Below are positions 55,531-64,000 of a DNA stretch of 64,000 nucleotides, piece by piece (position 1 is the stretch's first letter; the number at the start of each line of letters is the position of its first letter). Origin of the DNA: Brevibacillus agri (GTDB taxonomy: Bacteria; Bacillota; Bacilli; Brevibacillales; Brevibacillaceae); contig NZ_CP026363.1 in assembly GCF_004117055.1 (NCBI RefSeq), positions 5,070,501 through 5,134,500 of the forward strand, given 5' to 3'. Under the pieces are notes generated by a model, which made no database searches, was not told where the DNA came from, and saw only the letters and a program-made list of their open reading frames with translations. The position numbers and the translations under genes were made by a program.

Positions 55531-56583
55531 ATGCGAATAAAGTCATGGGCTATGATGGTCAGTCTGTTATGTTTGATTTTGCTGCTTGGAGCTTGTTCCG
55601 GCGCGAACACCCCGAATCAGAACGCATCGGGCGGCGACCAGAGCGCGAAAACGAGCCCGTCTCAGGAGCAGCAAGCCCCGGCAGCGACGTCTGGGTCGAC
55701 CTCCCCGGAGTCCGCTGCGTTCCCCCGTACGATCAAGGACGCGAACGGAGACGTGACGATTGAAAAGCAGCCGAAAAAGGTTGCCGTCGTCCATTGGGGG
55801 TATGCGGATTCCTTGCTGCTGTTCGACGTGCCGTCGGTCGCGCTCGCGCTGCCGTTTACCGAAAAACAGTCCGTGCTGCATTCGGAAAGCTACAAGCCGT
55901 ACGTGGAGAAAGTGCAGGAGCTGAAAATCGTCGGCGAGAACACCCAGGTGAACATGGAGGCGCTGCTCGACTACGGTCCCGACCTGATTATCGCCGGAAA
56001 TACCGTCAACAAGGAGATTTTGGCCTCCCTGCCGCAAATCGCGCAAACCGTCGTGATCGACGAGCAGACGACCAGCGTCTGGGCGGACTGGCAGTCAGTT
56101 GTCACCAAGTTCGGTGAAATTTTGGGCCAGGAAGAGACAGCGAAGCGCTATATTGCCGACTATCAGGCACAGTTGCAAAGCGCCAAGGAGAAGCTGACAG
56201 CCCTGGACGGCACGGTGGCCTTCGTGCAAGTTCGCGACAAAGCGGTGTGGCTGCAGGGCACGAATTATTTGAAGCCTTATTATGAAGGCATGGGCCTGAA
56301 GCCTCCGACCTCTGCCAATCTGGATATGCAGGAAGGGGCGCAAATCACCCTCGAAGGTTTGAGTGTGCTGAATCCCGACTATTTGTTCCTCGGCTATTTC
56401 AATTACAACGACAAGACCATCCCCGCCCTGACGGATGAATGGGACGACACAGCAGTGTGGAGCAAGTTAAAAGCCGTGCAAAACAAGCATGTGTACGGAA
56501 TCAACGGCGAGCTTGCCCTTGGGTACGGCCCGATCGGGAATATGTATGGGGTTAAAGCGGTGCTTGAGGCGTTGGGGAGATAG
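55531..56583 (+). CDS. Iron-siderophore ABC transporter substrate-binding lipoprotein
   Basis: Periplasmic-binding-like lipoprotein (TroA/FhuD fold) of 350 residues. A lipobox LLLGACSGAN is at residues 17-26, then a Ser/Gln-rich linker, and the PBP II-type domain (DANGDVTIEKQPKKVAVVHWGYAD ... NMEALLDYGPDLIIAGNT). Binds a ferric siderophore outside the membrane for an ABC importer whose permease genes are not nearby. Regulated by Fur and probably by the AraC protein. GAGGA touches the ATG; an AAAGGATG lies further up. Confidence 0.88.
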   Translation: MRIKSWAMMVSLLCLILLLGACSGANTPNQNASGGDQSAKTSPSQEQQAPAATSGSTSPESAAFPRTIKDANGDVTIEKQPKKVAVVHWGYADSLLLFDVPSVALALPFTEKQSVLHSESYKPYVEKVQELKIVGENTQVNMEALLDYGPDLIIAGNTVNKEILASLPQIAQTVVIDEQTTSVWADWQSVVTKFGEILGQEETAKRYIADYQAQLQSAKEKLTALDGTVAFVQVRDKAVWLQGTNYLKPYYEGMGLKPPTSANLDMQEGAQITLEGLSVLNPDYLFLGYFNYNDKTIPALTDEWDDTAVWSKLKAVQNKHVYGINGELALGYGPIGNMYGVKAVLEALGR

Positions 56584-56611
56584 AGAAATTGGGATGTAGG
56601 AGGTAGTAGGG

Positions 56612-56662
56612 AAAAGGCTGTGGCGTTTGCCGTGAGGGGGCGCTGCGGCCTTTTTTGCGTTG
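56612..56662 (+). terminator. Rho-independent terminator
   Basis: AAAAGGCTGTGGCG pairs with CGCTGCGGCCTTTT (G-U pairs allowed), then a T run. Closes the siderophore-binding gene. Confidence 0.75.
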
Positions 56663-56883
56663 GTTCAAAGGCACGGAAGCGACAGCCGATAAGGGCATCC
56701 ACTCTCGTAACTATTGGTCATAACCGGGAGATCATAGGCTACAGATGTAGAAACTTCATCAGCAGCTTCAATTACTCCTCCTTGCCCAAAACCAATCATA
56801 ACCATGGATTCCTTTTCAGGAAAAACATAACCCTTCATTGGCAAATAACGTGCCGCTAGCTAGGTCAGCCTCCGAATCTATGC
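56663..56883. other. Gene-free stretch
   Basis: Nothing recognised between the siderophore gene terminator and the restored end of comB. Confidence 0.35.
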
Positions 56884-57631
56884 TTATTCATCTTTATTTG
56901 GATAAGGTGTAAACGCCCCATCTTGATTAAGAATGGGGACTATTTTGCTTACGTCAAATTCAGATGCGATCGTTACATCATCCTGGTAGCCCATTGCAAT
57001 CAATTCCTGACCAGAGCCCGTTTTAACAAGCCACTGTGGAAGCTTGTCTTTCATTTGCATCAAATACTACGACAGCAGTTAAGGCTTCTGGAGACAATCG
57101 CTGCTCTTCCAATTGGCTTAAAATTGCTCCTGCTGCCATCAAATCCTCAAATGCCGGGCGCAAGCTCCCGTCTGGCCATCTTTCGCCACAAGCAATTACC
57201 GACACAACCCCCTCACTTTGCCTTGCAAAACTGGCTACTGCCGATACATTCCTAAAGCATCCCGCCACGACTGTTGCTTTTGACTCTCTCGCAAGGAATG
57301 AACACGTCGCTCCATTTGGAGAAGGCAGTACAATCCGACTCCCAAACGGTATCGTTGAAAGCTCATACGGTGAAAGCGAGATCGGTTCGCCGCGTTTGCC
57401 TGCTACTATCGCATTGACTTGATCTGCGTACTCACCAGCTGCCTTTCCTTTTGACGGGTATGGAAAGACTGTTCCTCCTCGATTCAATACAACATCTACA
57501 CATGTCGTAAAGGAAAGAACATCAATAATCACCACGATATCCGATAGAGCCGCTAGTGTCCTTACTCCTTCATACCCCCAATCAAAGCGCACATCTGCGC
57601 CAGTTTGTTGGAAAAAAGTTAAATCGTCCAT
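56884..57631 (-). pseudogene. comB: 2-phosphosulfolactate phosphatase family protein (ComB), frameshifted
   Basis: The frame from 57631 gives 202 residues of a ComB-like phosphatase (IVVIIDVLSFTTCVDVVLNRG, VLPSPNGATCSFLA, VVAGCFRNVSAVA) and then stops early at STVAC. The lost C-terminus continues in another frame (MKDKLPQWLVKTGSGQELIA ... DVSKIVPILNQDGAF) to a stop at 56884, matching the end of ComB proteins. Removing one A from CAAATG near 57060 joins both halves. Pseudogene or sequencing error. Confidence 0.8.
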
Positions 57632-57764
57632 TTTCCTCTCCTTTTTCCCCGAATATCAAATTACGGTAAACAAAATACACAGTAAAGATGGACAAGCTTT
57701 TTACTTGCTGCGTTGCCCATTGGATACGAAAGCCAACGCATAGTTGGACCAAGATTGATGGGCG

Positions 57765-57953
57765 ATGACCTGCACTTCCGGTCACTCTGCAAAATGGCGG
57801 ACTACGTTACACACCCTTCCATTCTCCGCTCAGATTAGCACGACTGTTCTGATTACTCAAGGAGTCGATGCTACATCCTTTTCTGAACGGCTAGGTCACT
57901 CTACAATTCCCCCCATGAACGTGTACGGACCACGCTCGAAGTTTTGCCGATAA
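57765..57953 (+). pseudogene. Tyrosine recombinase C-terminal remnant
   Basis: ITQGVDATSFSERLGHSTI followed by a degraded VYG resembles the end of phage-type integrases (GVDIKTVSERLGHSSI ... YGH), with the catalytic Tyr probably in MNVYG. No start or catalytic Arg. A short decayed relic. Confidence 0.45.
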
Positions 57954-57977
57954 AGAAGCCTGCGCGCAATTCTCGAT

Positions 57978-59006
57978 TCAATCCATACTGTATACAAAAT
58001 CGACCAAACTGTGATGATCCTTAGGAAGCGGGTAATTTTCAAATACATTGCTTAGATTCTTTGTAGCCATATCATAATAAAAAAGTCCATACTGGTTATT
58101 GGCATCCCTTCCTAGAACAAACAAGCCTTCCGTATTATCCCTCGGGTAAAAAGTTTTCACTTCCTTAATACCCGGAACATCAAAATCTTCGACCTTTTGA
58201 CTGTCGATATACAATATTTTTAGCGTCCTGGGTTTGGACGAACCCATAAATGGATCGTATGTCATTAAGATTCTATTTCGATCAAGCTGCCTGGTGAGTC
58301 TGATTTCAAATTGGTCCGTATGGTAGATCGGCTGATAATGTCCAAAATCCAAATCCATCAAATAGAGTGTTTTTGGTCGAATATGTGTAACTTCCGTAAC
58401 TTTACGTGTTCTCATTTCGGAATCGGAAGCAGTAAGGCTTAATAACTTCTTCGTCGTATAATTATAGGACAACGAGAAACACCAGGTGTCATCGTCGTCT
58501 GGATTTAGATAAGTAAATTCTCTCGTCGTCCGATCAAAAATAGCCGGTTGAGTAACGGTAACGAATTGCGGTGCAACGTTTGTAATCATTTTGTTATCTA
58601 CTATAAACAAATCATTGAAAAGAAACTTGCCAAAGGTTAATTGTTTTCTTTCTTTCGTTTTTAGATTATATTCATACAAATTATCAACTTCGTCACCTGT
58701 AACGCTATCGCTAAAATACACTTTATTGTTCCGAAGATCTGCAAAAGCCACCGGATACCCAGGATCTACAGGAACCCTCAAGATTTCCGACATTTTTTGA
58801 TCCTGAATCGAATAAAGGTACAACACTAAAGAAACCCCGTCAGCATCATTTTTTCCATTATTATAAACTGTAGCTGTTATGTGCAAATATTCCTTTAATT
58901 CTCTTTTTGCATTACCCTCAAGTGTATGTTGATTTATAGCAATGATAGCTAAAATAATAACAACGATGATGCTGCCAAGCGTTATCATTCTCTTTTTCAT
59001 ATTCAA
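57978..59006 (-). CDS. Membrane-anchored beta-propeller-like protein of unknown function
   Basis: A 342-residue protein with one N-terminal transmembrane helix (MITLGSIIVVIILAIIAINQ) and an outer domain of repeated strands ending in Tyr/Leu-rich turns (for example YLYSIQDQKMSEIL, LYEYNLKTKERKQL, LFYYDMATKNLSNVFENY), the usual look of a beta-propeller. No catalytic motif. A TTG (59006) or the ATG two codons on (59000) is the start, both after AGGAG. Confidence 0.7.
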   Translation of the reverse strand: MNMKKRMITLGSIIVVIILAIIAINQHTLEGNAKRELKEYLHITATVYNNGKNDADGVSLVLYLYSIQDQKMSEILRVPVDPGYPVAFADLRNNKVYFSDSVTGDEVDNLYEYNLKTKERKQLTFGKFLFNDLFIVDNKMITNVAPQFVTVTQPAIFDRTTREFTYLNPDDDDTWCFSLSYNYTTKKLLSLTASDSEMRTRKVTEVTHIRPKTLYLMDLDFGHYQPIYHTDQFEIRLTRQLDRNRILMTYDPFMGSSKPRTLKILYIDSQKVEDFDVPGIKEVKTFYPRDNTEGLFVLGRDANNQYGLFYYDMATKNLSNVFENYPLPKDHHSLVDFVYSMD

Positions 59007-59338
59007 ACGTTACTCCTAAGCTAAAGATTTTGAATGATATCTTGTTGGAGTGGTATACGCCATTACTTCTAAAAGAACAGCGTATACCAATGAAAAAAAT
59101 TAAATCTTAACAACATTAATGGGCATGTCGGCTCGCGGTTAATAAAAGACTATCTAGGTATGCTCTGATCCGAAAATCTCTTATGGTAATACCGTACATT
59201 AGGCACTGAAGTATCTCTTGTATTCCCCGCAACCGTTTGCAAATTGCTTAATCCCCAAATATCGATAATAGCATCAGGCAAAGTCCCTACAGATGCCTGA
59301 TAAAAAGTAAAGGCTTTATCTGTATCTAGGACGTGTCT

Positions 59339-60186
59339 GAAAACTAAAGAAAATGTGGTATGATTTAGGAAAAACGAATGGAGCAACGAGCATGATTCAA
59401 AGACGGTACGAAATAAACGATGAACAGTGGGAACAAATTCAGGACATGTTCCCCCCCTATCGAACAGGACGTCCGTCCAAATTAAGTAATCGTACCATGT
59501 TTAATGCCATTCTTTGGATTGCCCGAAGTGGTGCGGCTTGGCGAGATTTGCCGGAAGAACGTTATGGTTCATGGAAAACGGTCTACAGTCGCTTCTGCAA
59601 GTGGAGAGATACCGGATTACTTGTCGCCATCTTCCAAGCTCTTCACGTAGAACCTGACTTTGAAAACTTGAGCATCGATTCTACATCGGTCAAAGCTCAT
59701 CAACACAGTGCGGGTGCTAAAAAAACGCAGAAGGACACGAAGTAAATCAGCACATAGGCGTCAGCCGTGGCGGAAAGACAACCAAACTTCATACCGTCGT
59801 CGATGGATTAGGGAATCCCCTCGCTTTTCTTCTCACGGGGGGGCACGTCTATGATTCCGTTCCAGCGATCAATTTGCTTCAAGGGTTTGATCTTACGGGA
59901 AGCCATATTGTTGGTGACAAAGCCTACGGCTCAGAAGGCATTCGGCATTGGATTACGGCTAAGCAGGCAGCGTACACCATCCCGCCTAAAGCGAATAATA
60001 AAAATCCTTGGAAAGTGGATTGGTACCGCTATAAAGAACGGCACTTGGTGGAGTGCTTCTTCAATAAAATCAAACATTTTCGACGAATCGCTACTCGTTA
60101 CGACAAGCTGGCCAAATCATTCCTAGCGTTTGTATATGTCGCGTCCATCTTTAAACTAACTCAATAATGAGTTTTCAGACACATCC
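59339..60186 (+). mobile_element. IS5-family (IS427-like) insertion sequence
   Basis: Imperfect terminal repeats GGACGTGTCTGAAAACT and, on the other strand, GGATGTGTCTGAAAACT, with TA duplicated on both sides (59337-59338, 60187-60188). 848 bp, two overlapping frames. Confidence 0.85.
59392..60167 (+). CDS. IS5 family transposase (two frames, programmed -1 frameshift)
   Basis: First frame (59392-59745): RRYEINDEQWEQIQDMFPPY, ILWIARSGAAWRDLPEERYG, first catalytic Asp in LSIDSTSVKAHQ. Second frame: GGKTTKLHTVVDGLGNPLAF, Asp in IVGDKAYGSEGI and the Glu of HLVECFFNKIKHFRRIATRYDK. The frames meet at an A7 run near 59718; -1 slippage gives one DDE transposase of about 258 residues, the known strategy of the IS427 group. 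Probably functional. Confidence 0.87.
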
Positions 60187-60905
60187 TAAATTTCTTATTG
60201 TAATATCCTTATCTCCCTTTTTAGAATAATCATACTCTTTATGAGTAGCACAATCATAGTTTTTCAGCTTATTATCTCTATTGCCGATTGAACCAGTAAA
60301 ATAAGTCGCTCTGCCTGTTCCTAGAAAACTGTCGTCACCAGCCTGATACGTCAATACGTTTCGATCATCCTTCCCCCATTTCCACTGAACATTGCTAGCA
60401 GCACTGGGAACCGCTTTTTTCGAATTGGCATTACGATTCAGTGCTGAAACCGGCTCATTATGAAGGGAATAACCAGAAGGATCGTTTTCATCCGCATAAT
60501 AAATGTTGTTTAGTTCGCCCGTAACTTCATCGTAAACTACTTTCATTCCCGGATAAATTTCAGGTAGAGGTGCTTGAATATAATCGCCCGCCACACTCAT
60601 TTGAAACGCTTTTATTGCCAATTCATTCTCAAGCTCAATCTGCCTGGCTTCTTCTTCTGTCGCATCTTCAGGAATTTTCGCAATATGCGGTCCATCCAAA
60701 TTCCTGGAAACTTGTCTAACATCGAAATTGGGATACCCGCCTTTTTCTACGACAATCTGAAGATTATCATCATAAATCAATACTGTGCCAGGGGTAACAT
60801 GTACTGCGGAATCGTATTGTCCTCACGAGCAGATACTTCAACCGAACTCAAAAATAACTCAGCCGACATGGCAACAACTAAAAATGCAGGTAACTTTCTT
60901 TTCAT

Positions 60906-61370
60906 AAAATGATCCCCTTTCTAAAAAAATCCGCACTTACTGCTGCTTGAGTAGACAAAATGGTAAAGTCGCAGCGTCGATCAGCAAACGTTCCACCTCA
61001 CTCCTTTCCTCCTTTTATGGTTCATGCAGAATTTTCTCCACTCTCTTCCAGCACTTCTGTCGCACTAGTTGCCAGTCATACAAGTTTTCGGAAGTTGACT
61101 GCCATTTTCGGAATAGCTGCAATCCTGTACCAAACGGTTTATAGATGACTTGTATATTTGTAAAATATTTATCTAAATTCATTTTATTGGAATTTAAATG
61201 AAGTGTAAATCTAATTTTTTGTTCAAGTCCATATTTGTGTGTAAATTCCCCTCCCTCGATTAGAGGTAATCGTAAAATAGTCCCCATTACACAGGTTAAT
61301 TGACAAGGTTATTGTCTCTAAGGATGGTAGCATTACCATACAGTATACCTTCAAAAACCTAATAATGATG
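60906..61370. other. Region without a supported gene
   Basis: On the plus strand 61300-61380 reads like the C-terminus of a protein (VIVSKDGSITIQYTFKNL, stop), perhaps a recombinase remnant. Nothing else recognised. Confidence 0.3.
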
Positions 61371-61402
61371 AAGGGAGCCTAGTTACTGGCTCCCTTTGTA
61401 CA
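61371..61402 (+). terminator. Rho-independent terminator-like hairpin
   Basis: AAGGGAGCC and GGCTCCCTT (61371-61379, 61388-61396) with an 8-base loop; T tail is short. Confidence 0.5.
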
Positions 61403-62203
61403 GACAAAATAAACCTCTGACATTTTACCCCACTCCAACCCGCATTCCACCGTTGTCCGTAAAAATAAAGTCCTGGTTCAACTCCCCCATTTTCTCCATT
61501 TTTGACTCCATTTTTTCAACCAAAACATTATTGTTGTGAGAATAAAATATTGATACAAAAACAGGGGAAAGGCTTGATCCGATTGGATTCTGCTTTTCCC
61601 CCGATTTTTTGCTCTGGTGTTCTGGCAAAGGTTTATTCTGATTTTGTCAGGTGTTTATTGTGAATGTCAAAGGTTTATTGCTTATCTACACCCTTGTCAA
61701 AAGCAAAAATAGTCATCTTACGCCCCGCCCATCTCCCCCACTGCCACTCCCGCTTACAGCCCCAAGGCTTCTCAGCCTTTTCTCCTCCATCATCCCAATT
61801 TTTTCCTGCAATTAATGTCGTGATAAGAAACGAGTAAAAATCGAGTTCAGGACGAGCAAAATCGGGGGCAAAAAAGCAATTAAAGTCGAACGAAGAGCAG
61901 GGGAAAAAACAGGAAGAGCCTGGGGATAGGACCAAAGATTATCGGAGAAAATGATCGAGAAAAAACAGGAGAAAAATGTTCGAAGTCCTTGCCCCACAAG
62001 GCTTTCCTTCTTCTCCCCTCATAATAAATCCTCTCCCCTGATTTACGAAAAAAGCCGAGGAAAAACAGGAGTGGATACCCGCATCTCGCTCGGCTGGTGG
62101 CACGACTATTTAAGCTTTCGTACGACTGTTTATGCTTTGAGATCACTGAAATTGCTTGTTACATAGTAGGAAAATATTCTGTAAGGGTATAGGAACTTCC
62201 CAA
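61403..62203. other. Gene-poor low-complexity region with repeated GAGAAAAACAGGAG-like words
   Basis: About 800 bp with no credible gene. A word close to GAGRAAAAACAGGAG occurs at about 61900, 61958 and 62055 and once at 26356 in the IS66 element. It separates the IS5 scar from the CBASS genes. Confidence 0.4.
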
Positions 62204-63472
62204 TTATTTTATTACGACCTTTACCTCATCACTACACAATAGCGTGCCTCGCCGATACACACGACAAATCATTTTGTGAGTTCCCCGATAAAGTGTTGTT
62301 TCCTGTACGTTAAGCCCAGTTTGCGTATGCCCCTTATCTAATCCACATTCATCACCAGTGTTTACTACTTCCCATAATACGGCATCAAAGTCATGGAAAT
62401 TTGGAACAGCGTTAAAATAAATCGTTCTGTTTTTCGGGACTCTACCCCCAATGGTCTTTAGATTGATTCGAATGCTTGGTTTCCACTCGACAACAGCTAC
62501 GATGTCAACACGATATTGAGAGCTTGCACTTTTTGCAAGAGAACGATTTTCGGCGGTTTCCGTAACAAGCCCTCCCCAATAGGAATGATCAAAAAAGTCA
62601 TTCCAAGCTGATATGGCTTGGTCTTCCGTGCATTCATCTTCAAAAAGTACATCTAACTTCTTTATGTAGTTCGTGAGCCGAACACTTAAATTTTTAACCT
62701 TTTGTTCATCTTTTGCTGTTAGCAATAAACTTGTGCTGGTGTCAGTTGGATTATTTACTGATTTATCTGTATTCAACCGATCACGAATCTCTTTGATTGT
62801 GTAGTAAAATGTTTCGTCGAGACGGTCTTTAGATTGGATGCATTCTTCTACCAAGACCGATTGCACCAACCCTCCTGGCATTAGCCAGCCGCTTCTTGAT
62901 TTGCAGAACATCTTTAACAATCGAACAACTTTTCGGATGTTGCCATCAGATTCGGTATTTTTTGTGTTGAACCAATCCGTGATGGATCGAGGATTTCTTA
63001 AACGCCACTGGCTTCCGCAATGTTCATACTCATATTCATCTTCTTCGTTTTTATATCTTCGGTAAATCGCAAAATCGACATGATAGCCGTCTGCATATTC
63101 AACACGAACTGCGTTGGTCAACGCTTCAGGTTCAGTTTTGAATTGCTTACATTTTCTTTTCAAAGCATCTACTACGATATTTTTTACTGAAGTAGTTCTC
63201 TCTGGAATGCTATCTTTATCAAAGACGATGGCAACGTCAATATCATACTCGCTTTGATCATTCTGAGTAATGGTACTCATAGCCATGCTTCCTTGCTCAA
63301 TTATTTCAACAACGGAATAGCTGGTTTCATTTTCAGTATTGTATTCCTGCAATCCAGACTTTAATCGGCTTATATTTAAGTCTTTCTTGTCTCTAAGGTT
63401 GTTCTGCTCATCTCTTGAAAGAACAACATGATCGTTGTAAAAGGTGTTAAATTTAGAGCTTAAATTATACAT
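62204..63472 (-). CDS. CBASS cyclic-oligonucleotide synthase (CD-NTase) with AGS-C sensor domain
   Basis: A 422-residue nucleotidyltransferase of the cGAS/DncV-like class. Motifs: IEQGSMAMSTITQ (GS), EYDIDVAIVFD (Asp pair) and YHVDFAIYRR (third Asp), then the OAS/CCA-type helical half. The last 120 residues (IRINLKTIGGRVPKNRTIYF ... LWEVVNTGDEC ... CRVYRRG) match the AGS-C domain found at the end of many CD-NTases. It should make a cyclic di- or trinucleotide on phage infection. ATG 63472 is eight bases after GAGGGG; ATG 63478 is too close. Confidence 0.85.
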   Translation of the reverse strand: MYNLSSKFNTFYNDHVVLSRDEQNNLRDKKDLNISRLKSGLQEYNTENETSYSVVEIIEQGSMAMSTITQNDQSEYDIDVAIVFDKDSIPERTTSVKNIVVDALKRKCKQFKTEPEALTNAVRVEYADGYHVDFAIYRRYKNEEDEYEYEHCGSQWRLRNPRSITDWFNTKNTESDGNIRKVVRLLKMFCKSRSGWLMPGGLVQSVLVEECIQSKDRLDETFYYTIKEIRDRLNTDKSVNNPTDTSTSLLLTAKDEQKVKNLSVRLTNYIKKLDVLFEDECTEDQAISAWNDFFDHSYWGGLVTETAENRSLAKSASSQYRVDIVAVVEWKPSIRINLKTIGGRVPKNRTIYFNAVPNFHDFDAVLWEVVNTGDECGLDKGHTQTGLNVQETTLYRGTHKMICRVYRRGTLLCSDEVKVVIK

Positions 63473-63491
63473 GATCATTTCCCCTCTCTTT

Positions 63492-64000
63492 CTATGCCGA
63501 AACTAAAAATGTATCCCTTGTTACTAATGAACCTTTTTGAGTTCCGTTTAATACGATCCCCCAAGGATATTTAATTGTTCGTTGACGATCATATTGGTAC
63601 GATATGATCTGTACCATACGATTGTCATCCATCAGTTTCCCTAATTCAAAAGCCAAGCAACTTTGTCCAGAGTAAAGAAGGTGTATCTTCTTTATATTAG
63701 GGTAAGCTTGCTGTGTATCCATCAACACCATATACACCGCATTGCAATAATCCTTTAGCTGTTCCTTGTACTTGATTGCATAATCCATCGGCTGTGGTAG
63801 TGATAGGTAAATTTTTGGACATGAAAACTGAGCGGTGTCCTCGTCTGTAATTTGAGAAGTTACGCTAACTGCGATAACAATTTCTTCTTCCTGCGTTCCT
63901 CCTAATGAATCCAAGGGAGGATTTTGCACTAATTGAGGATATGGTCTGCTTGTCCAACCTGTTTTACAGTTTGTCAATTCATAGTAGACATCATTTAGTT
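63492..64000 (-). CDS. SAVED-domain CBASS effector, partial (N-terminus beyond window)
   Basis: The open frame runs to the window edge. The visible 169 residues look like the C-terminal SAVED domain: EIVIAVSVTSQI, then KKIHLLYSGQSCLAFELGKL and QIISYQYDRQRTIKYPWGI. SAVED binds the cyclic nucleotide and activates a fused effector (nuclease, TIR, protease); the effector half is outside. It ends 19 bp before the synthase gene. Confidence 0.78.
   Translation of the reverse strand, partial: LNDVYYELTNCKTGWTSRPYPQLVQNPPLDSLGGTQEEEIVIAVSVTSQITDEDTAQFSCPKIYLSLPQPMDYAIKYKEQLKDYCNAVYMVLMDTQQAYPNIKKIHLLYSGQSCLAFELGKLMDDNRMVQIISYQYDRQRTIKYPWGIVLNGTQKGSLVTRDTFLVSA

Larger units (their letters stand above)
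59150..60905 (-). pseudogene. Exported protein gene broken by an IS5-family element and a frameshift
   Basis: ATG 60905, behind AAAGGGGAT, gives a signal peptide (MKRKLPAFLVVAMSAELFLS). Near 60800 the frame shifts into VHVTPGTVLIYDDNLQIVVEK... and continues to 60189. Removing the insertion and one TA leaves the frame open through ITIRNL-DTDKAFTFYQASVG to a stop at 59150. Family unknown; roughly 300 residues originally. Confidence 0.65.

Noticed and set aside
61015..61287. 90-residue frame on the minus strand
   Set aside because: No ribosome-binding site, no recognised family, and it lies in a decayed region.

Overview
The window looks like a chromosomal segment of a spore-forming Firmicute, most likely Brevibacillus or a close Paenibacillaceae relative. 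This is inferred from Bacillus-type ribosome-binding sites, a Spo0E-family gene, a DUF5057 surface protein beside a type IV pilus-like locus, and base composition; no marker gene fixes the species.

Layout. 1-8.1 kb: type IV pilus-like assembly genes (pilT partial, pilB, a VanW protein and an acidic membrane protein on the minus strand; three minor-prepilin-like genes on the plus strand). 8.2-12.5 kb: a very large exported Ig-like/DUF5057 protein. 12.6-14.3 kb: an IS110-family element. 14.6-17.1 kb: an amino-acid oxidase, a GNAT acetyltransferase and a tiny membrane protein. 17.3-24.5 kb: accessory island with two orphan CRISPR mini-arrays that share a leader, a frameshifted HTH/TPR regulator, a spo0E-like gene split by an IS21-like MITE, a polymorphic toxin with a candidate immunity gene, and an IS3 remnant. 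24.5-28.8 kb: an IS66 element carrying a nested IS110 element. 28.8-42.3 kb: a complete type I-C CRISPR-Cas system with 80 repeats, cas2-cas1-cas4-cas7-cas8c-cas5c and a separate cas3. 42.7-54 kb: a bacterial microcompartment operon. 54.6-56.6 kb: an AraC regulator and a Fur-controlled siderophore-binding lipoprotein. 56.9-62.2 kb: decayed genes (comB frameshift, integrase remnant, an exported-protein gene broken by an IS5-family element) and a gene-poor stretch. 62.2-64 kb: part of a CBASS locus (CD-NTase plus SAVED protein).

The most notable finding is between cas3 and cas5c. A crRNA-like gene on the plus strand (39813-39884) has a shortened I-C repeat, placed just after a good promoter. 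Its guide matches the promoter of the cas5c operon beside a TTC PAM at 14 of the first 16 positions, and the two mismatches fall at positions 6 and 12, the bases flipped out in type I Cascade complexes. The match stops where a hairpin begins and the site abuts the cas5c -35 box. This is the arrangement expected of a Cas-regulating RNA by which Cascade represses its own operon.

The microcompartment operon encodes an APC amine permease, an APH-like kinase, a class-III PLP enzyme, a CoA-acylating aldehyde dehydrogenase, PduL, an NAD-dependent dehydrogenase, four BMC-H shell proteins, one BMC-P vertex protein and a DeoR regulator. Together they fit amino-alcohol breakdown (ethanolamine or 1-amino-2-propanol) by phosphorylation and phospho-elimination to an aldehyde, with the aldehyde converted to acyl phosphate inside the shell.
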